From Taxillus chinensis (taxonomy: Eukaryota > Streptophyta > Magnoliopsida > Santalales > Loranthaceae), in contig CM042089.1 in assembly GCA_023512835.1 (NCBI GenBank), forward strand, positions 28,524,440-28,588,439: a stretch of DNA of 64,000 bases, in the 5' to 3' direction. The translations under genes were made by a program, and so were the position numbers. This document shows positions 1-11,899 of the stretch, in pieces (within the stretch, counting starts at the first letter, position 1; every line of letters starts with the position of its first letter). The notes below the pieces were generated by a model, which saw nothing but the letters and a program-made list of their open reading frames with translations, was not told where the DNA came from and did not search any database.

Positions 1-244
1 TTAAATATTATTAATATTTTTTTTTTACAATGGGCTAGGGTCCATAATGTGGCACCGCCCTTGGTTAGGTTTAATTTGAAATTATAATAAGTGAAGTATA
101 ATATTAAGAAAATAAATAAAATTTTAAAAACTTACATAAAACATAGAATAATTTATTTAAAAGTAAAACTCATCAAAAATTGATATTATTTATACAAAAG
201 TTAATAAAAAAATTTAAAAAAAACATACTAGGATGACAATTTAT

Positions 245-425
245 CTTGTAGCCACTTCGAATGAATATTTAAATCCTGGCAAAATATTGCTAAGAGGTTT
301 TGAACCTAGGACCTTCTCCCTACTAGTGCAACTATTTAACCGTTAAACTAAATCTATATTGTTTCGTATGATTATGTAAATAATATATATACTTATGATA
401 TAACATATAGATAATAATAATATTA
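245..425 (-). repeat. tRNA-SINE-like repeat, copy 1
   Basis: Read on the minus strand this segment has an A-box-like TAGTTTAACGGTT (338-350) and a B-box-like AGGTTCAAAACC (296-307), spaced as in tRNA-derived pol III promoters. It matches, in inverted orientation, a second copy near 5575-5720, including the flanking AT-rich stretch and a TTTTGCCA-type motif beyond the B box. No cloverleaf can be drawn, so it is not a tRNA gene. It could be an old SINE, or one arm of an inverted repeat belonging to a larger element. The sequence before it (1-244) is AT-rich and shows nothing recognisable. Confidence 0.4.
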
Positions 426-433
426 ATATAGAG

Positions 434-1508
434 TGTTGGATCAAACCCAGAATTTGGATGATGCGGATAAAACCCTATATAATTTGATTTGAGACCTTGT
501 ATGTTTATTCTTAGTTGTTGCAAAAGATATAACCTTAATCTGGACCTTCAATCATGAGAGCAAAGCTAAGGATAGGATACATAATCCTGATCCGGACCAA
601 CGTGAGTGACGTCAAACACTTGGTAAATAACCAAGTCTTCATACGGAATAAGGATCACTCGTGCAGACCAAATGCTTAAAGTTACGGACTAAGGAATCCG
701 CGTCTTACACTTAAATGGACTAAGTTAAATAGATGCAGAATAAGAATCCTAGTCTACATCTCGCACGGAGTAAGAGAAAACTATCGCAAAATTAAAAGCT
801 AAGTCTTCCACTCAAATGGACTAAGGACAAGAAGACACGGAGTAAGAAATCCGAGTCTTTCATTCATGCAGAGTAAGAAACGACTTGTGCGGAATAAGGA
901 CCCAAGTCCTTTGTTGGCACGGAGTAAGGACAAGAAGATGCAGAGTAAGGAATCCGAACCTTTTACTCGAGCGGACTAAGGATGCGCTGATGCAGAGTAA
1001 GCCATCCGAACCTTTTACTCATGCGGAGTAAGGAACTCAAGTGGAGTAAGGAAGTGCTGATATGGAGTAGGCCCTCCGAACCTTTCGTTCATACAGAGTA
1101 AGGAAATACTGACACGTAATAAAGATTCCAGTATTAAACTGATATGGAGTAAGCAACCACTGACACGAAGTAAGGATCCGAGCTTCATTAACATGGAGTA
1201 AGGAACTTTACAACAGATTAAGAAGATGTTACTTCACCTTATTAGCTTCGCATTTAAAGTTATCAGCTCGCTGTGTCCCGATGTAAAACAAACTTATTGA
1301 AGATCTAAATTATCTTACACGTGGAACACACAGAGATGTGGATAGAGCTTTAATTGCACTTGGGATCATGCGAAGTAATTCAATGTTTAAAGACCCAAGA
1401 TCTTAAGCTCTACATCCGCAACAATTAAAGCAAAGACATTTCCGAGAAGAATTCAATGCTACACGGTGTTCGGAAGATTATGTTCCAAGAATGTTATCCA
1501 ACGGATAG

Positions 1509-1579
<71 letters not shown>

Positions 1580-1879
1580 GACTTGTATATTTTCAATATG
1601 CGCGTACATGTACAAGTGCTCTTAGAGATTATTTTGGCTAGTGTGTGAGTAACTGTAAAACATAGTACTAGAGAGTTTTTAGTAGATCGAAAAGCTTCAT
1701 CAGCTTTAATCTGCTATATTTTGTTGTAATTATCTTTTGATAATAAAACAGAATACTTCCACTATCTGGTTATCTTCCGGACTGATTCTATCTTTTAACC
1801 AGACAAGTGTTGTGCGAGAGACGAAGAAGAGTTTTCAATTAGAGCCTATTCACCCCCTCTAGGCTCCCAGGGACCAACA
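434..1879 (+). mobile_element. Solo LTR of the Sirevirus-like copia family (LTR A)
   Basis: This LTR begins TGTTGGATC and ends GGACCAACA, the same ends as the LTRs of the complete copia element at 16047-28799. No gag, pol or primer site adjoins it, so it is a solo LTR, the usual product of recombination between two LTRs. Flanking TAGAG (429-433) and AAGAG (1880-1884) look like a 5-bp target duplication with one mismatch. Inside are many copies of a CGGAGTAAGGA-type microrepeat, shared with every LTR of this family. Sense direction is plus. Confidence 0.85.
1509..1576. repeat. (TA)n microsatellite in LTR A
   Basis: About 34 TA units. Other LTRs of the family have only a short TATATATA stretch at the matching place, so this copy has expanded. 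It overlaps the likely core-promoter region of the LTR. Confidence 0.9.
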
Positions 1880-2866
1880 AAGAGTGTATTTTTAAAAAAT
1901 AAAAGTAATTACAAAGTATACATTTATATTATAATTAAAAGTAAATATACTATTACTATTTTGATACAAAATACAAATAAATTAGAATCAAATTTAGTTT
2001 TGAATTTATTAATAGTTATTTTATGATTAGGTGATCCAATCAAATATAATTTGATTGAACATGCATTAATATTTAAACTAATAATATTATTTACATGGTT
2101 TACTACTTGTAATTCAAATATAAAATATATATACTATCAAATGTCAAAACACTTAAAACTCACTCTCACCATGCATAATTTATATCACACAAAATAATTT
2201 GTGGATACTCATATTATTTTGATTCAAATTAATTTAATACATAATATCAAAAGTCAAAACTCACTCTCACCATGTATTCTTTAGTATATCAAACTAGTTA
2301 GTATTGTATAATTAACTAATAACATCTGTTATAATTGTAGGAGTATATATATACTTATCATACCAAAGAATATATATGTATATATATACACTTACACTTA
2401 ATAATTTATCATATACAAAAATAATTATATTATTGATCATTTTAATTACTTTAAAGGAAACAAGTTGGAGAAACATGGCTTCAGACTAGTGTATTACTTA
2501 TAACAAGAGTAATATGATAATTATAATATATAATTGTATTAGTTAAATAATCACTACTTGTGTTATTACTTATTATCAATAATAATTATATTATTTAGAT
2601 TATCACTACTCACTACTTAAGTTATTACTTATTGATTATAATTTATAAGTGCATATATATATACAGTGACAATTATGTAACTATATATATATATATCATA
2701 TATAGCACAAATACTATGATAATTATTGAGTATTTAGCGTCTAATAGCCGATGTCAGGGAGTTTGTTGATAACTATATATATCATAGATGATTATTGTTT
2801 ACTATATATGTTTGCATTATTAGTATATATATGTACTTCAAATCTAACATGTAACTAATATTAGTA
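1880..2866. other. AT-rich spacer, no gene
   Basis: Very AT-rich DNA with many short TATATA runs. I see no ORF with protein-like composition, no retroelement motif and no RNA gene in either strand. Confidence 0.6.
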
Positions 2867-3193
2867 TGTAAAGACCTGTATTTGGGTAGGGCTGAGAGAT
2901 AGTTTTTCTCTGTTGTTAAAAACATCCGGACAATATTGTATTCGTCAATGTGAGCATTTTGACTGTAATTGGGCCCAATTCCGGGTCGAGGCCCCGAGTG
3001 GCCCGATTGTTGACTTTTTGGGGTTTATTGGTTGACCTTGCATTTGAGTGGTCAATTGGGTTGGGAAATATCTGGATAGTGATGTGCTCGTCATTTCGAG
3101 CGTTTTGACTGTACTTGGGCTCAATTTAGAGTTCATGACCTCGGGAGGTCAATTAATATTTTTGGGATTTATTAATAAAAGAAAATACGAAAA

Positions 3194-3203
3194 TATAAAT
3201 AGG
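3194..3203 (+). promoter_or_regulatory. TATA box of LTR C
   Basis: TATAAATAGG matches the plant TATA consensus well and lies about 330 bp into the LTR. Transcription would start roughly 30 bp downstream. The next 130 bp (GAGA-rich, then a splice-donor-like CAGGTAGG near 3340) look like a retroelement leader. Confidence 0.55.
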
Positions 3204-3631
3204 GAGAAGGAGAGCTTCCACGTTACGTTTCAGCGTTTCTACGTCTGCGTTGGAGAGCTTAGAGAGAGAAAGAGAGAAGGAAACTTGGAGCCTTCGATTT
3301 GGGGCGTTTTGAGCTCGTTCAAGCATCAAGAATCATTCCAGGTAGGTGTTCCATTGATTCTTCACCCTTTTCTTGCTGTTTTATTGGATTAACATGTAAG
3401 AATTTGATGAAATCATGCAAATTCGTGATGAACCCTAGAAATTGGGGAAAATGGAAATTGAGCATGAAACCTAGATAATTTAGGTTGTTTGGTAGCCTGC
3501 TATGGCTAGATGTTGTTAGAAACCCTTAATAGGGATGAATTGTTGCTTAAAAATGGAGATTTAATGAGTATAATTGGGTTTTGGGATGATTTGGGGAAGA
3601 ACGCAGTCGGAGTTTCGTGACTGGGGAACTG

Positions 3632-3810
3632 CTCGAGGCTAGCTTCGAGCAGCTTCGAGCAGAGTTTCGAGCGGTCTTGAGCGGAGGCCTCGAGCAGGGA
3701 GCGTCGAGCAGCCTCAAGTAGGAGCCTCGAGCATGATGCTCGAGCTTAGAGTGTCGAGCAGCATCGAGCAGAACGTCGAGCAAGGTGTCTTGAGCAGGCA
3801 TTTTGAGCAG
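3632..3810. repeat. TCGAGCAG microrepeat array
   Basis: At least ten imperfect copies of TCGAGCAG or a one-base variant, with irregular 3-25 bp spacing, sit inside LTR C. A different but similarly organised microrepeat (GTCGAAGATC) occurs in the LTR fragment at 8057-9545. It is not a CRISPR array: the spacers are irregular and unrelated in length. Confidence 0.7.
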
Positions 3811-5046
3811 TTGGATAGTGCAATTCCAGTTTGACTGGACTGGACCCATTTACATTGTAACCATTATGCCTAAGTATTACTTAAGTTACAATGTAAATAA
3901 TGAAATACCCCCCATTTGGATTCAAAGAAAAATACTAGAAAAATAAATTCCCACTATTTCAAAATGTGAAAATTGGGTTTTAGTGTAAAATCTCGGAAAA
4001 ACCCAAAAGTTCGTAGTGGTGACTTTTTGGAAAGTGGGGTTAGACATCTCAGAAAAATCCCCAAAAATCAGATTATCATAGTTATGATATGGAGACCCAA
4101 TGCCGGGACTTTTTATTGCAAGAAAATAGCTGCTATGGGTATCTCCTTCCTTAGTCAAGGAATAAGGATCGACTTGTGAAGATTGGCTACAGTTCTAAAG
4201 GGAGTGTTGTATACCTTAAGACCATATTGGTGATGGTATGTTGGTTTGAGGAATTGGGGCTCATGCTCTATGACTTGTTGGGTTCTCACCGTGAAACACA
4301 GATGATGCTATGTGGTTGACGGGGCAGGCATATGCGCCGATGGCAGGCCTGTGTGGCACTATAGCCGGGCATATTGCGCTGTGGAAGGGCTGAGTGCCCT
4401 GAGCTGAAATCCCATTGAGGATTGTGTTGAGCTATTGAGCTCATGGAGCTTGGGCTAAGTGCCCTAAGCTGGGATCCTGTTGAGGATCGTGGACAAGCTA
4501 TCCTGTGTGGGTAGGCTAGGTCCTGATGTTTGTTTGCAGGCTGAGTCCTAATGTTTGTGCATACTACACAGTGTACGAGTACACAGAGCATGTAGTATAG
4601 ACGTGTATATTTGCATGATGTGGAGTGTTGGGGTCACCTACTGAGCTTGTCGCTCACCCCTACTTGCTGTTTACCTTTTTCAGGTGTGACCCGGGACTAG
4701 TGGAGGACTTTCTTCCAGGAGGACGTGCCCACTGCTCTGATGTATGATACAGTGTTGTATTTTGTATTATTGTGTCTTGTATCCCGGACATGGGTCCATG
4801 GACTTGTATTTGTATACTATTTGTGATGTGATGTCTGTATGACTGTTTGACTTATTGTATGCAAGATGATGTATGGGAAAGTACAGGATTACCCTTGATG
4901 TATGACTGTATAGGGTTGCATATTTGAGACAGCACCCGCGGTGTAGTCTCTATTGGTGCTAGTCACCAACCCCTTGACCTTTCGGGTGCGGGCAAGGGGA
5001 AGTCATGTACCCGGTTCCGGGTTCCCTGGAATTCGGGGGCGTGACA

Positions 5047-5489
5047 GTAGGTATAATAATAACAACATTACTATTAATAGGGATCAAGAACTCTGAATTT
5101 GGAGTTGGGTCATCGATCCCTTTAGATGAATCACCAAATGAGAATTCAACCTCACATTGTGATCCACGTGAGCTCTAATAACATAGTTCGTCTTTAGCAC
5201 TAGAAGTATATCTAACCTCTTGCGAAGTTCGTTGTGACCCACGATCGTCACCTTGAGTTCATCTGCTTCCTATAGGATCTTTTCCCTTGTGTGCGGAAAA
5301 TAATCAATTAATTTTCTTGTTAGTCTTGTCGTGTGACCTAGTCATTCGTGCCATAGCCACCAATAACTCTGCCATAGAGTGCTTTAGGGCTCTGAACTGC
5401 TGTTTGTTCATCTTCGTCGCCTCATTCGTCATGTTGATGAAGAACACACAATAAAAATTGAATCTTCTCCGATAATCTGAATGATGATG

Positions 5490-5490
<1 letters not shown>
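5047..5490. other. Spacer with weak gag-like reading frame
   Basis: No intact gene. A 45-codon minus-strand frame starts at 5432 and ends near 5297. Its composition (Met- and Lys-rich, HSMAELLVAMARM) is reminiscent of the start of a Ty3 gag, but it is too short to identify. Nothing else is recognised. Confidence 0.3.

Positions 5491-5557
<67 letters not shown>
5491..5557. repeat. (TAA)n(TTA)n palindromic microsatellite
   Basis: About ten TAA units run directly into about eleven ATT units, so the two halves are reverse complements of each other and can fold into one long hairpin. It borders the second SINE-like copy. Confidence 0.9.
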
Positions 5558-5558
<1 letters not shown>

Positions 5559-5574
5559 ATAATTATTATTTATA

Positions 5575-5720
5575 TGTTATATTATAAGTATATATATTAT
5601 TTACATAAACATATGAAACAAAATAGATTTAGCCTAAAGGTTATACAGCTACACTAGTAGGAGGAAGGTTCTGAGTTCAAACCTTCCTAGTAACATTTTG
5701 CCAAGAATTTTCTCAGTCAC
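5575..5720 (+). repeat. tRNA-SINE-like repeat, copy 2
   Basis: An A-box-like TTAGCCTAAAGG (5629-5640) and a B-box-like AGTTCAAACCT (5674-5684) start about 44 bp apart, the spacing found in tRNA genes. The segment and its upstream AT stretch match copy 1 (245-425) in reverse complement. It does not fold as a tRNA. A tRNA-derived SINE is the simplest reading; an arm of a larger inverted-repeat element is the alternative. Confidence 0.45.
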
Positions 5721-8056
5721 GCGGGTGGGGCGGGTGTGGTTGAATTTGCAAGTGTACAAAATCACACAAGTAATACAATGGACAATTAAGTCCGATTATT
5801 GAACCCTAAGGAAGGTGATTGAATAAAAATCTTAATTTATCTATTTGAATGATGTTTGTTTTTAAATAAAGATTACAAAATTAAAATCGCAAATATAGTT
5901 TTGGAAAATTAAAAGTAATTTAATAACTTAAATTGGATTTTCTATTTATGGAGAGTAGATTGGAGTTAGGACTTTATTTGATACATTTTTCTAATAATAA
6001 CGTATTCTGTTGAATTCATATTCATGTTTGTTTTCTATCAATTACTCAGTCACTAATTTATGAGCTAGTCTCTTTCAAGGACAATAGCTCTTTATACACA
6101 CTAACATGGAGGCAGGTGACCTATTAAGTAATGAATTGTTTAACTTAGAGCTAGCATCACAACCACTCTTGATTTGGTAACCTAGGCTTTACACTGGTTT
6201 TCATGTATTATGTAATTCCTAGTTTGATTTATCTTGAATTTCTGGTAATTATATTTTGTCTTTTAATTCATCATATAATTACCTAAATTACATAACAAAA
6301 TAGCCTATATCATTCCATACATATAATCATGACTCTCAATAAATAAATAAACAGTGAACATGAATTTGCAGAATATTCCAGTTAACCCATTACATCAAAT
6401 TTCATCCTAACCTCAATCAAGGGGTTTTAAGCTAACATATTGGGTTTACAAAATACAACAGAAAAATCGTACATGATTGAAAGGAAAAGAAGGGAATTAT
6501 GATTGCTTGCGTATAAATTTGACCCCTCTGATGTCCTACTCCTAGCTAGTAGTGTTACAGAATGTTGTTGATGCTTCAATCCTCCAAAAACACACTGAAG
6601 TTAACTCTCCAAATGTAATTACAAATTTTCAGTATTTTTCCTTAAATTTCCAACCCTTTCTCTTCCAAAATCTCACCTTAAATAACCTTCAACAATTAGG
6701 GCAATAGTGAAAAGAAAATTGTTTCCCCTTAGCTGAGTTTAATTATGGCCCTACAAGTGGAAGCCACTACAAATGGTGCAACTGTCTTATTTAAAATGTT
6801 ATGCATGGGATGATATGCTGCAGACTTGGAAATTGGGTTTATTGGCTCGAAATCAGTCCATTTCTGACAAAAACAGCATGGTCGGATGAAAGAAGCTTCA
6901 ACTGACCAGATCCAAAATTCAACCGACCAGAATAAAAATTGATGATTCAAGCGGATGGGGGTCCAAATTAAATTTATTAACATGGTCGGGTAAGCTTTAT
7001 ATGACCACCTCTATCTTCACCAGACCAGAAAGAGAAGTGATCCACTGATGATTGAATCGACGCAAAATGGCTTCTTCTTCACCAGACTCTTTCTTTACTC
7101 ATTTAGAAGGCAAAATGTCAATGTGAGGTCTAAATCATCCAAATGTGCAATAATAATCTTGGTCGGATGAACTTGCTTGTTCATCAAGTCTCGGTCGTCA
7201 TTTGTAGTTTAGCTACTGATAGTCTCAATCTCTTGCTTTTATAGAGAAATTCCTATGTTTATCAAAAATAACACAAAACACAAGCAAAAACTCTAAGGTA
7301 AACTCCATATGATAGTTAGGGCATTAGAGAGACAATATAAATATTTTTTGGTGAAAAAGATATAATTCATGTCAACAGACACCCGAAATTATATTAAAAT
7401 AATAATCTAAATGACCACTATCAGCTAGCCAGGCCGAGGTGGGTGGGTAGGCCGTGATTAGATCAGGGGCGGGCGCCGGGATTCCCCGCCCTGCAACGTA
7501 ACCAGGCGAGGCGGTGATGAGGGGACATATTTTTCATACTGAGAATGAGGATGGGATTAACCAAAACCCGCTCTGCCCCATTGCCATCCCTAAAACAAAC
7601 CGATATAATTAAGACATTTAACTAAAACTCATTAATCCAATGCATAATTAATGCAAAATTATGTCACTAAATACAATTTTCACTCACTAATCCAGTCTTC
7701 TCTCACCCTTAATGGCTAAGCTTCTAGTCTCTTATACACTAAATACAATTTTCACTCTAAATTTGTCACACAATAATGACTTCAATGCCCACAAATATCG
7801 TACAACTTGCTGATTGTCAATCTCGGACAACCGATTTCTTTCATGCAACCCATAAATTTAAATGTACATTCGTTCATACTATTACTCCATTATGAGCATC
7901 TGTAGTAAAATTTAAAAATATATTATTCATGACCTGGTGGTAAGAATATGTCCTATAGTATTTGCTTCATTTAACATTAAATTTGCACTAGATAATGCCC
8001 TTCTCGAGTTCAAGTATCTCTTAATTAATCTCTCCCACCAAATTAATGTTCTCCCT
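5721..8056. other. Non-coding repeat remnants, no gene
   Basis: No ORF with recognisable protein similarity. The part from about 5740 to 7330 opens with a CAAGTGTAC...CAAGTAATA arrangement and contains AAGGGGTTTTAAGCTAAC. A diverged relative lies at about 60950-62320, so this is an old dispersed repeat, perhaps part of an Athila-type LTR (recalled, low certainty). A GC-rich pocket at 7425-7600 interrupts otherwise AT-rich DNA; it resembles GC-rich repeat tracts common in plant transposons but has no coding content. Confidence 0.4.
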
Positions 8057-9545
8057 TGTCACACCCTAGAATTCTAGGAGACTGGAGTTAGAAACGTGAC
8101 TTCCCATTGCCTGCACCTGAAGGGTGGGGTGGCAAACATCAATAAAGACTACACCACGAGTGTTGTCTTAATTATGCAAACTTGTATACTCATACATCAA
8201 GGATAATCCTATATTTTCTTATAACATCACATAAAATAATAACAAATTGCACAAGCAATCATCACATCACATCATAGTTAATGTTCAAATATAATTTTTC
8301 ATGGACTCATGTCTGAGATAAAACAAACAGTCAACAACATAATATAGTACAAAATAGTATGTTAGAGTAGTAGGCAGTAACCTCCAAGAAAAGCCTCCAC
8401 TAGTCTCGGGTGAGCTATAAGTTTAATAAGTGATTCATAACTCTACACCACCCTACTATGCAAAACAAACAATGTCTACACTTCATACTCAGTATACTTA
8501 TGTTGTGTAGGGTTCACAATTAACAGGACTCAACCTGTCTACAACTTCAGGACATAGTCTGTCACAATACCATAACTAAATTTTCCTATGATCCCATAGG
8601 ATCACTAGCTCAATCCAAGCACCACGAGCTCAACTCAACTCAGCTTAACTCTGGCCTTAAGCTATCACGCCCACCTTAAGGGTACATCAACTTAAATCAG
8701 CTCAACATATGGATTAACTTGTCACATCAACCTCAAAGGTATATCAACTCAAGACATGCCTTAGCTTATTACACCAAACTCAAGGGTACATCAGCTCAGG
8801 GGTCATAGCTACCTATAAACTCAAGCTCAACCTCTAAATATGTTAACTTAGTCACACCTCACAGACCCAAAGATCCCACAATCATGCAACATTAATGCAC
8901 ATGCAAATCATAGAATAAGCATACATAAATAACACAAATCAACCACATTTGTTTCATCACATGGCTTAATTAGGCTCTCAGCATGCCCACTGTCACCCTC
9001 AAGGCCTTCATGGCCAAACCCAGATCAACACATAGTTCCATCACACAAAATCCCCATAGGAACCCCTAAAATTAGCCTAAGACATAAGTCCTAGCCCATT
9101 ATAAACTTTGGAGATAAATTGCGAAGAAAAGGCAAAAAAAGGGCACTCGTACACTACTGGTCTACTGAATAAGGCACATCTTAATCGACCACTATTTAGT
9201 TGTTGTTCCCATGGTACTTTGGTTGTCATTGTTGTCAACAGAATGCGAAAGCGGGAGCACGCAAAGTCGAAGATCCGTACTGGGTTGGATAACTTCATAG
9301 AGTGAGCTCGTAGAGGGAGTCTAACCATGTACTTACAGAGTCAAAGATCTGAGTCAAAGATCTAGAGACTCATAAACTCACAAGGTCGAAGATCAGATGA
9401 CTTGAAGATATGCAGAGTCGAAGATCATCAGACCATCAGGCTCGAAGCATCACCAAAGGAACACAGGGTCGCAGACTCGTAAATTCATAGGGTCGAAGAT
9501 TTGAAGACCCAAGATTTGGTAACCAGATCGGAAATTAATTTTTGA
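8057..9545 (-). mobile_element. Ty3/gypsy-type LTR fragment
   Basis: The plus strand begins TGTCACACCC, the complement of an LTR end in GGGTGTGACA. The order of AT-rich, CA-rich and microrepeat blocks follows the other Ty3-like LTRs here, read on the minus strand. From 9340 to 9510 a GTCGAAGATC-like motif is repeated several times. No primer site adjoins the low-coordinate end. The upper end runs into the pol remnant at 9570 without a clear LTR start, so the fragment is truncated. Confidence 0.4.
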
Positions 9546-9569
9546 GAAGTATCGAGCACCTTAAAGCTG

Positions 9570-10016
9570 ATTAAAGAGTTCATTGATCCTCGGTAATGGA
9601 TATTTGTTTTTGATAGTGACATTATTGAGTTCCCTATAATCGATGTAGAGCCTCATCGAACCATCCTTCTTCTTCCCAAATAGAATAGGCGCTCCCCATG
9701 GGGATATGCTAGGTCGAATGAATCCTTTATCCATCAACTTTTGTAACTACTTCTTTAATTCACTTAACTCCATAGATGTCATACGATAAAGACTTTTGGA
9801 AATAGGGTTTGTCCCTGGAATTAAATCGATGGAGAATTCGACCTCTCGCTGGGGAGGGGGTCTCGGTAATTCTTCAGGAAACACATCTTCATATTCAAAG
9901 ATGATTGGGATCTCCTTTAATTTAATTTCACCTACACTTTTATTGGAAAGAGATTCTTTTTCTTGATGGTTAGATGTTATAGATGCAATGGCTTCATCCG
10001 TTTGACATGCAAACAC
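9570..10016 (-). pseudogene. Ty3/gypsy pol remnant: start of reverse transcriptase
   Basis: The minus-strand frame contains motifs typical of the linker and RT start of plant Ty3/gypsy polyproteins: [20 protein letters not shown], then [44 protein letters not shown] and [11 protein letters not shown] stop after the codons for SELKK (near 9747) breaks the frame, after which the RT motifs continue down to about 9570, where homology ends. The catalytic YxDD region, RNase H and integrase are missing. It continues the protease and gag remnants at 10039-12901 and belongs to the same decayed element. Confidence 0.8.
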
Positions 10017-10038
10017 CAGCCTAGGTTGATTTGGAAGA

Positions 10039-10227
10039 TTAAAAGTAACTCTTTTTTTGATTGCATTCTATGGTTGCATGATTAGTAGTAAGCCAATCCA
10101 TTCCTAATATAACATCAAAGTCCACTATTAGTAGGGAAATAAGGTCCGCCGGTAGGATTTTATCGCAAATAGTTATAGGGCACGACTTATATACTTTAGT
10201 GGCATTCGTGGTATTACCACTTGGTGT
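10039..10227 (-). pseudogene. Ty3/gypsy protease, C-terminal part
   Basis: The minus frame reads through ADLISLLIVDFDVILGMDWL and NHATIEC, the conserved end of the retropepsin-like domain in plant Ty3/gypsy elements. The N-terminal half lies at 11605-11777, on the far side of a solo copia LTR. The two halves join in register around the insertion site. The frame then stops shortly before the RT remnant. Confidence 0.75.
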
Positions 10228-11604
10228 TGTTGGTCCTTGGGAGCCTAGAGGGGGGGGGGGGGGTGAATAGGCTCTTCTCAAAACTCTTCTCTAACTCTTT
10301 GGCACAACACTTACCTGGTTAAGAGATATAATCAATGCGGAAGATAACTAGATAGTGGAAGTATTTTGTTTTATTATCAACTGATAAGTACAACAAAATA
10401 GAAGCAGATTAAAGCTTGTAAAGCTTTTCGATCTACTCTAAAAACTCTCTTACACTCTGTTTACAGAAGACTCACACTCTAGCCTCTGTGATCTCAATAA
10501 GCTCTTGTACATACACGCTTATTACAAACTTACGAACATCAACTAAAATATACAAGTGTTATTATATATATATCGAGACACCCCTGAGTGACAATCTTGG
10601 AACTTGTTCTTTCGAGCAATGTGCAGCATTGACTGTTCCTCGGAATTCTCTCTGCCTTGAATGCTGTGGATGTGGAGCTTAAGATCTTGGGTTTGTAAAA
10701 CATAAGTGTCTTTGTGAGTACCCAAGTGCAGTTAAAGTTGTGTCCACATATCCGTGTGATCCACATGTAAGATGCTTTAGGTTATCGATGAGTTTGTCTT
10801 ACATCGGGACACAACAAGCTAGTGACTATGAATGTGAAGAGATAAGTTGAAGCAGCGTCTTCTTAATCTGTCATAAAGTTCCTTACTCCGTGTTAATGAA
10901 GCTCGGATCCTTACTCCGTATCATTGGTTGCTTACTCCGTGTTAGTTTGGTACTGGAATCCTTATTCCGTGTCAGCGCTTCCATACTCTGCAAAAGTTCC
11001 TTACTCTGCATGAGCTGAAGGATCGGATGGCTTACTCGGTGTCAGCACATCCTTACTCCGCATGAGTAACTGGTTCGGATTCCTTACTCCACATCTAATT
11101 TCCTTACTCCGTGCGAACAAAAGGACTCGAGTCCTTATTCCGCACAAGTACTTCCTTACTCCGCATCTATGAAAGACTCGGATCCTTATTTCGTGTTTTC
11201 TTATCCTTAGTCTACTTGAGTGGAAAACTTAGCCTTTTATTCTGCGAAGACATTCTCTTATTCCGTGCAAGTTGAAGACTTGGATTCTTATTCCGCATAT
11301 ATTTAGACTTAGTTCGTTTAAACTTTAAGACGCAGAATCCTTAGTCCGTAGCTTTAAGTGATTAGTTCGCACGAATGATCCGTATTTCGTATGAAATGTG
11401 ACTTGGTTATTTACCAAGTGTTTGACGACACTCCCTCTTATCCGGATCAGGATTATGTATCCTGTCCTTAGTTATGCTCTCACGAGTGTAGGTCTGGATT
11501 AAGATCATATCTTATGCAATAACTTAAGATAAAACAACAAAAGTCTCAGATCAAATTACATAGGGTTTTATCCGCATTATCTAAATTCTGGGATTGATCC
11601 AACA
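10228..11604 (-). mobile_element. Solo LTR of the Sirevirus-like copia family (LTR B)
   Basis: Plus-strand ends are TGTTGGTCC and GATCCAACA, the complement of the family LTR ends, so sense is minus. Flanks GGTGT (10223-10227) and TGTGT (11605-11609) form a 5-bp target duplication with one mismatch. It lies inside the protease of a Ty3/gypsy element and is therefore younger than it. A 14-base G run (10250-10263) replaces the six-base run seen in most family LTRs. CTTACTCCG-type microrepeats fill 10860-11390. Confidence 0.9.
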
Positions 11605-11777
11605 TGTGTCATCATTGATAATTCTACCTTTAACTTTTGATGTGGAATGTTTAGTTGTTTGACATACTTTGCAAAGATAAAAGAATGTGTTAAACCAGAA
11701 TCAAATAAGGTATAAGCATTCAATGAGCTTATGAGTAAGGTACCTTTCACCACTTCATTGTTTGTTTCCTCTTCCAC
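11605..11777 (-). pseudogene. Ty3/gypsy protease, N-terminal part
   Basis: The minus frame carries the aspartic protease active-site region as LFDSGLTHSF, where plant Ty3 proteases normally have DSGATH. The catalytic Asp-Ser-Gly is kept. The sequence continues KYVKQLNIPHQKLKVELSMM and is cut by solo LTR B; the rest is at 10039-10227. Confidence 0.75.
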
Positions 11778-11899
11778 TAATGGCTCTAGTTCTGCAATGG
11801 TGATAGCATATGCACAAGTTGATACCCTGGGTTGCTGTGGCAGCTATGGTGGTTGTGTTTGTCGTTGTGGTTGGTATGGTTTCTGGACCTATTGTCGGT

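Larger units (their letters stand above)
2867..5046 (+). mobile_element. Ty3/gypsy-type LTR, solo (LTR C)
   Basis: The segment begins TGTAAAGACC and ends GGGGGCGTGACA, the form of LTR ends in plant Ty3/gypsy elements. The primer-site-bearing LTR at 58321-60487 has a very similar terminus (GGGGGCGTGACA in its sense strand). It carries a strong TATA box, a following 5' leader-like region and a CT-rich segment before the end. No primer site follows, so it is solo or cut off. No clean target duplication is visible; AGTA-like sequence lies at both ends but overlaps the terminus. Chromovirus (Tekay-like) origin is an inference from LTR length and style. Confidence 0.6.

Noticed and set aside
1456..1641. 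ORF encoding a Tyr-Ile repeat
   Set aside because: It is the translation of the (TA)n microsatellite within solo LTR A.
5629..5684. tRNA gene
   Set aside because: Only A- and B-box-like words are present; no acceptor stem or cloverleaf can be formed.
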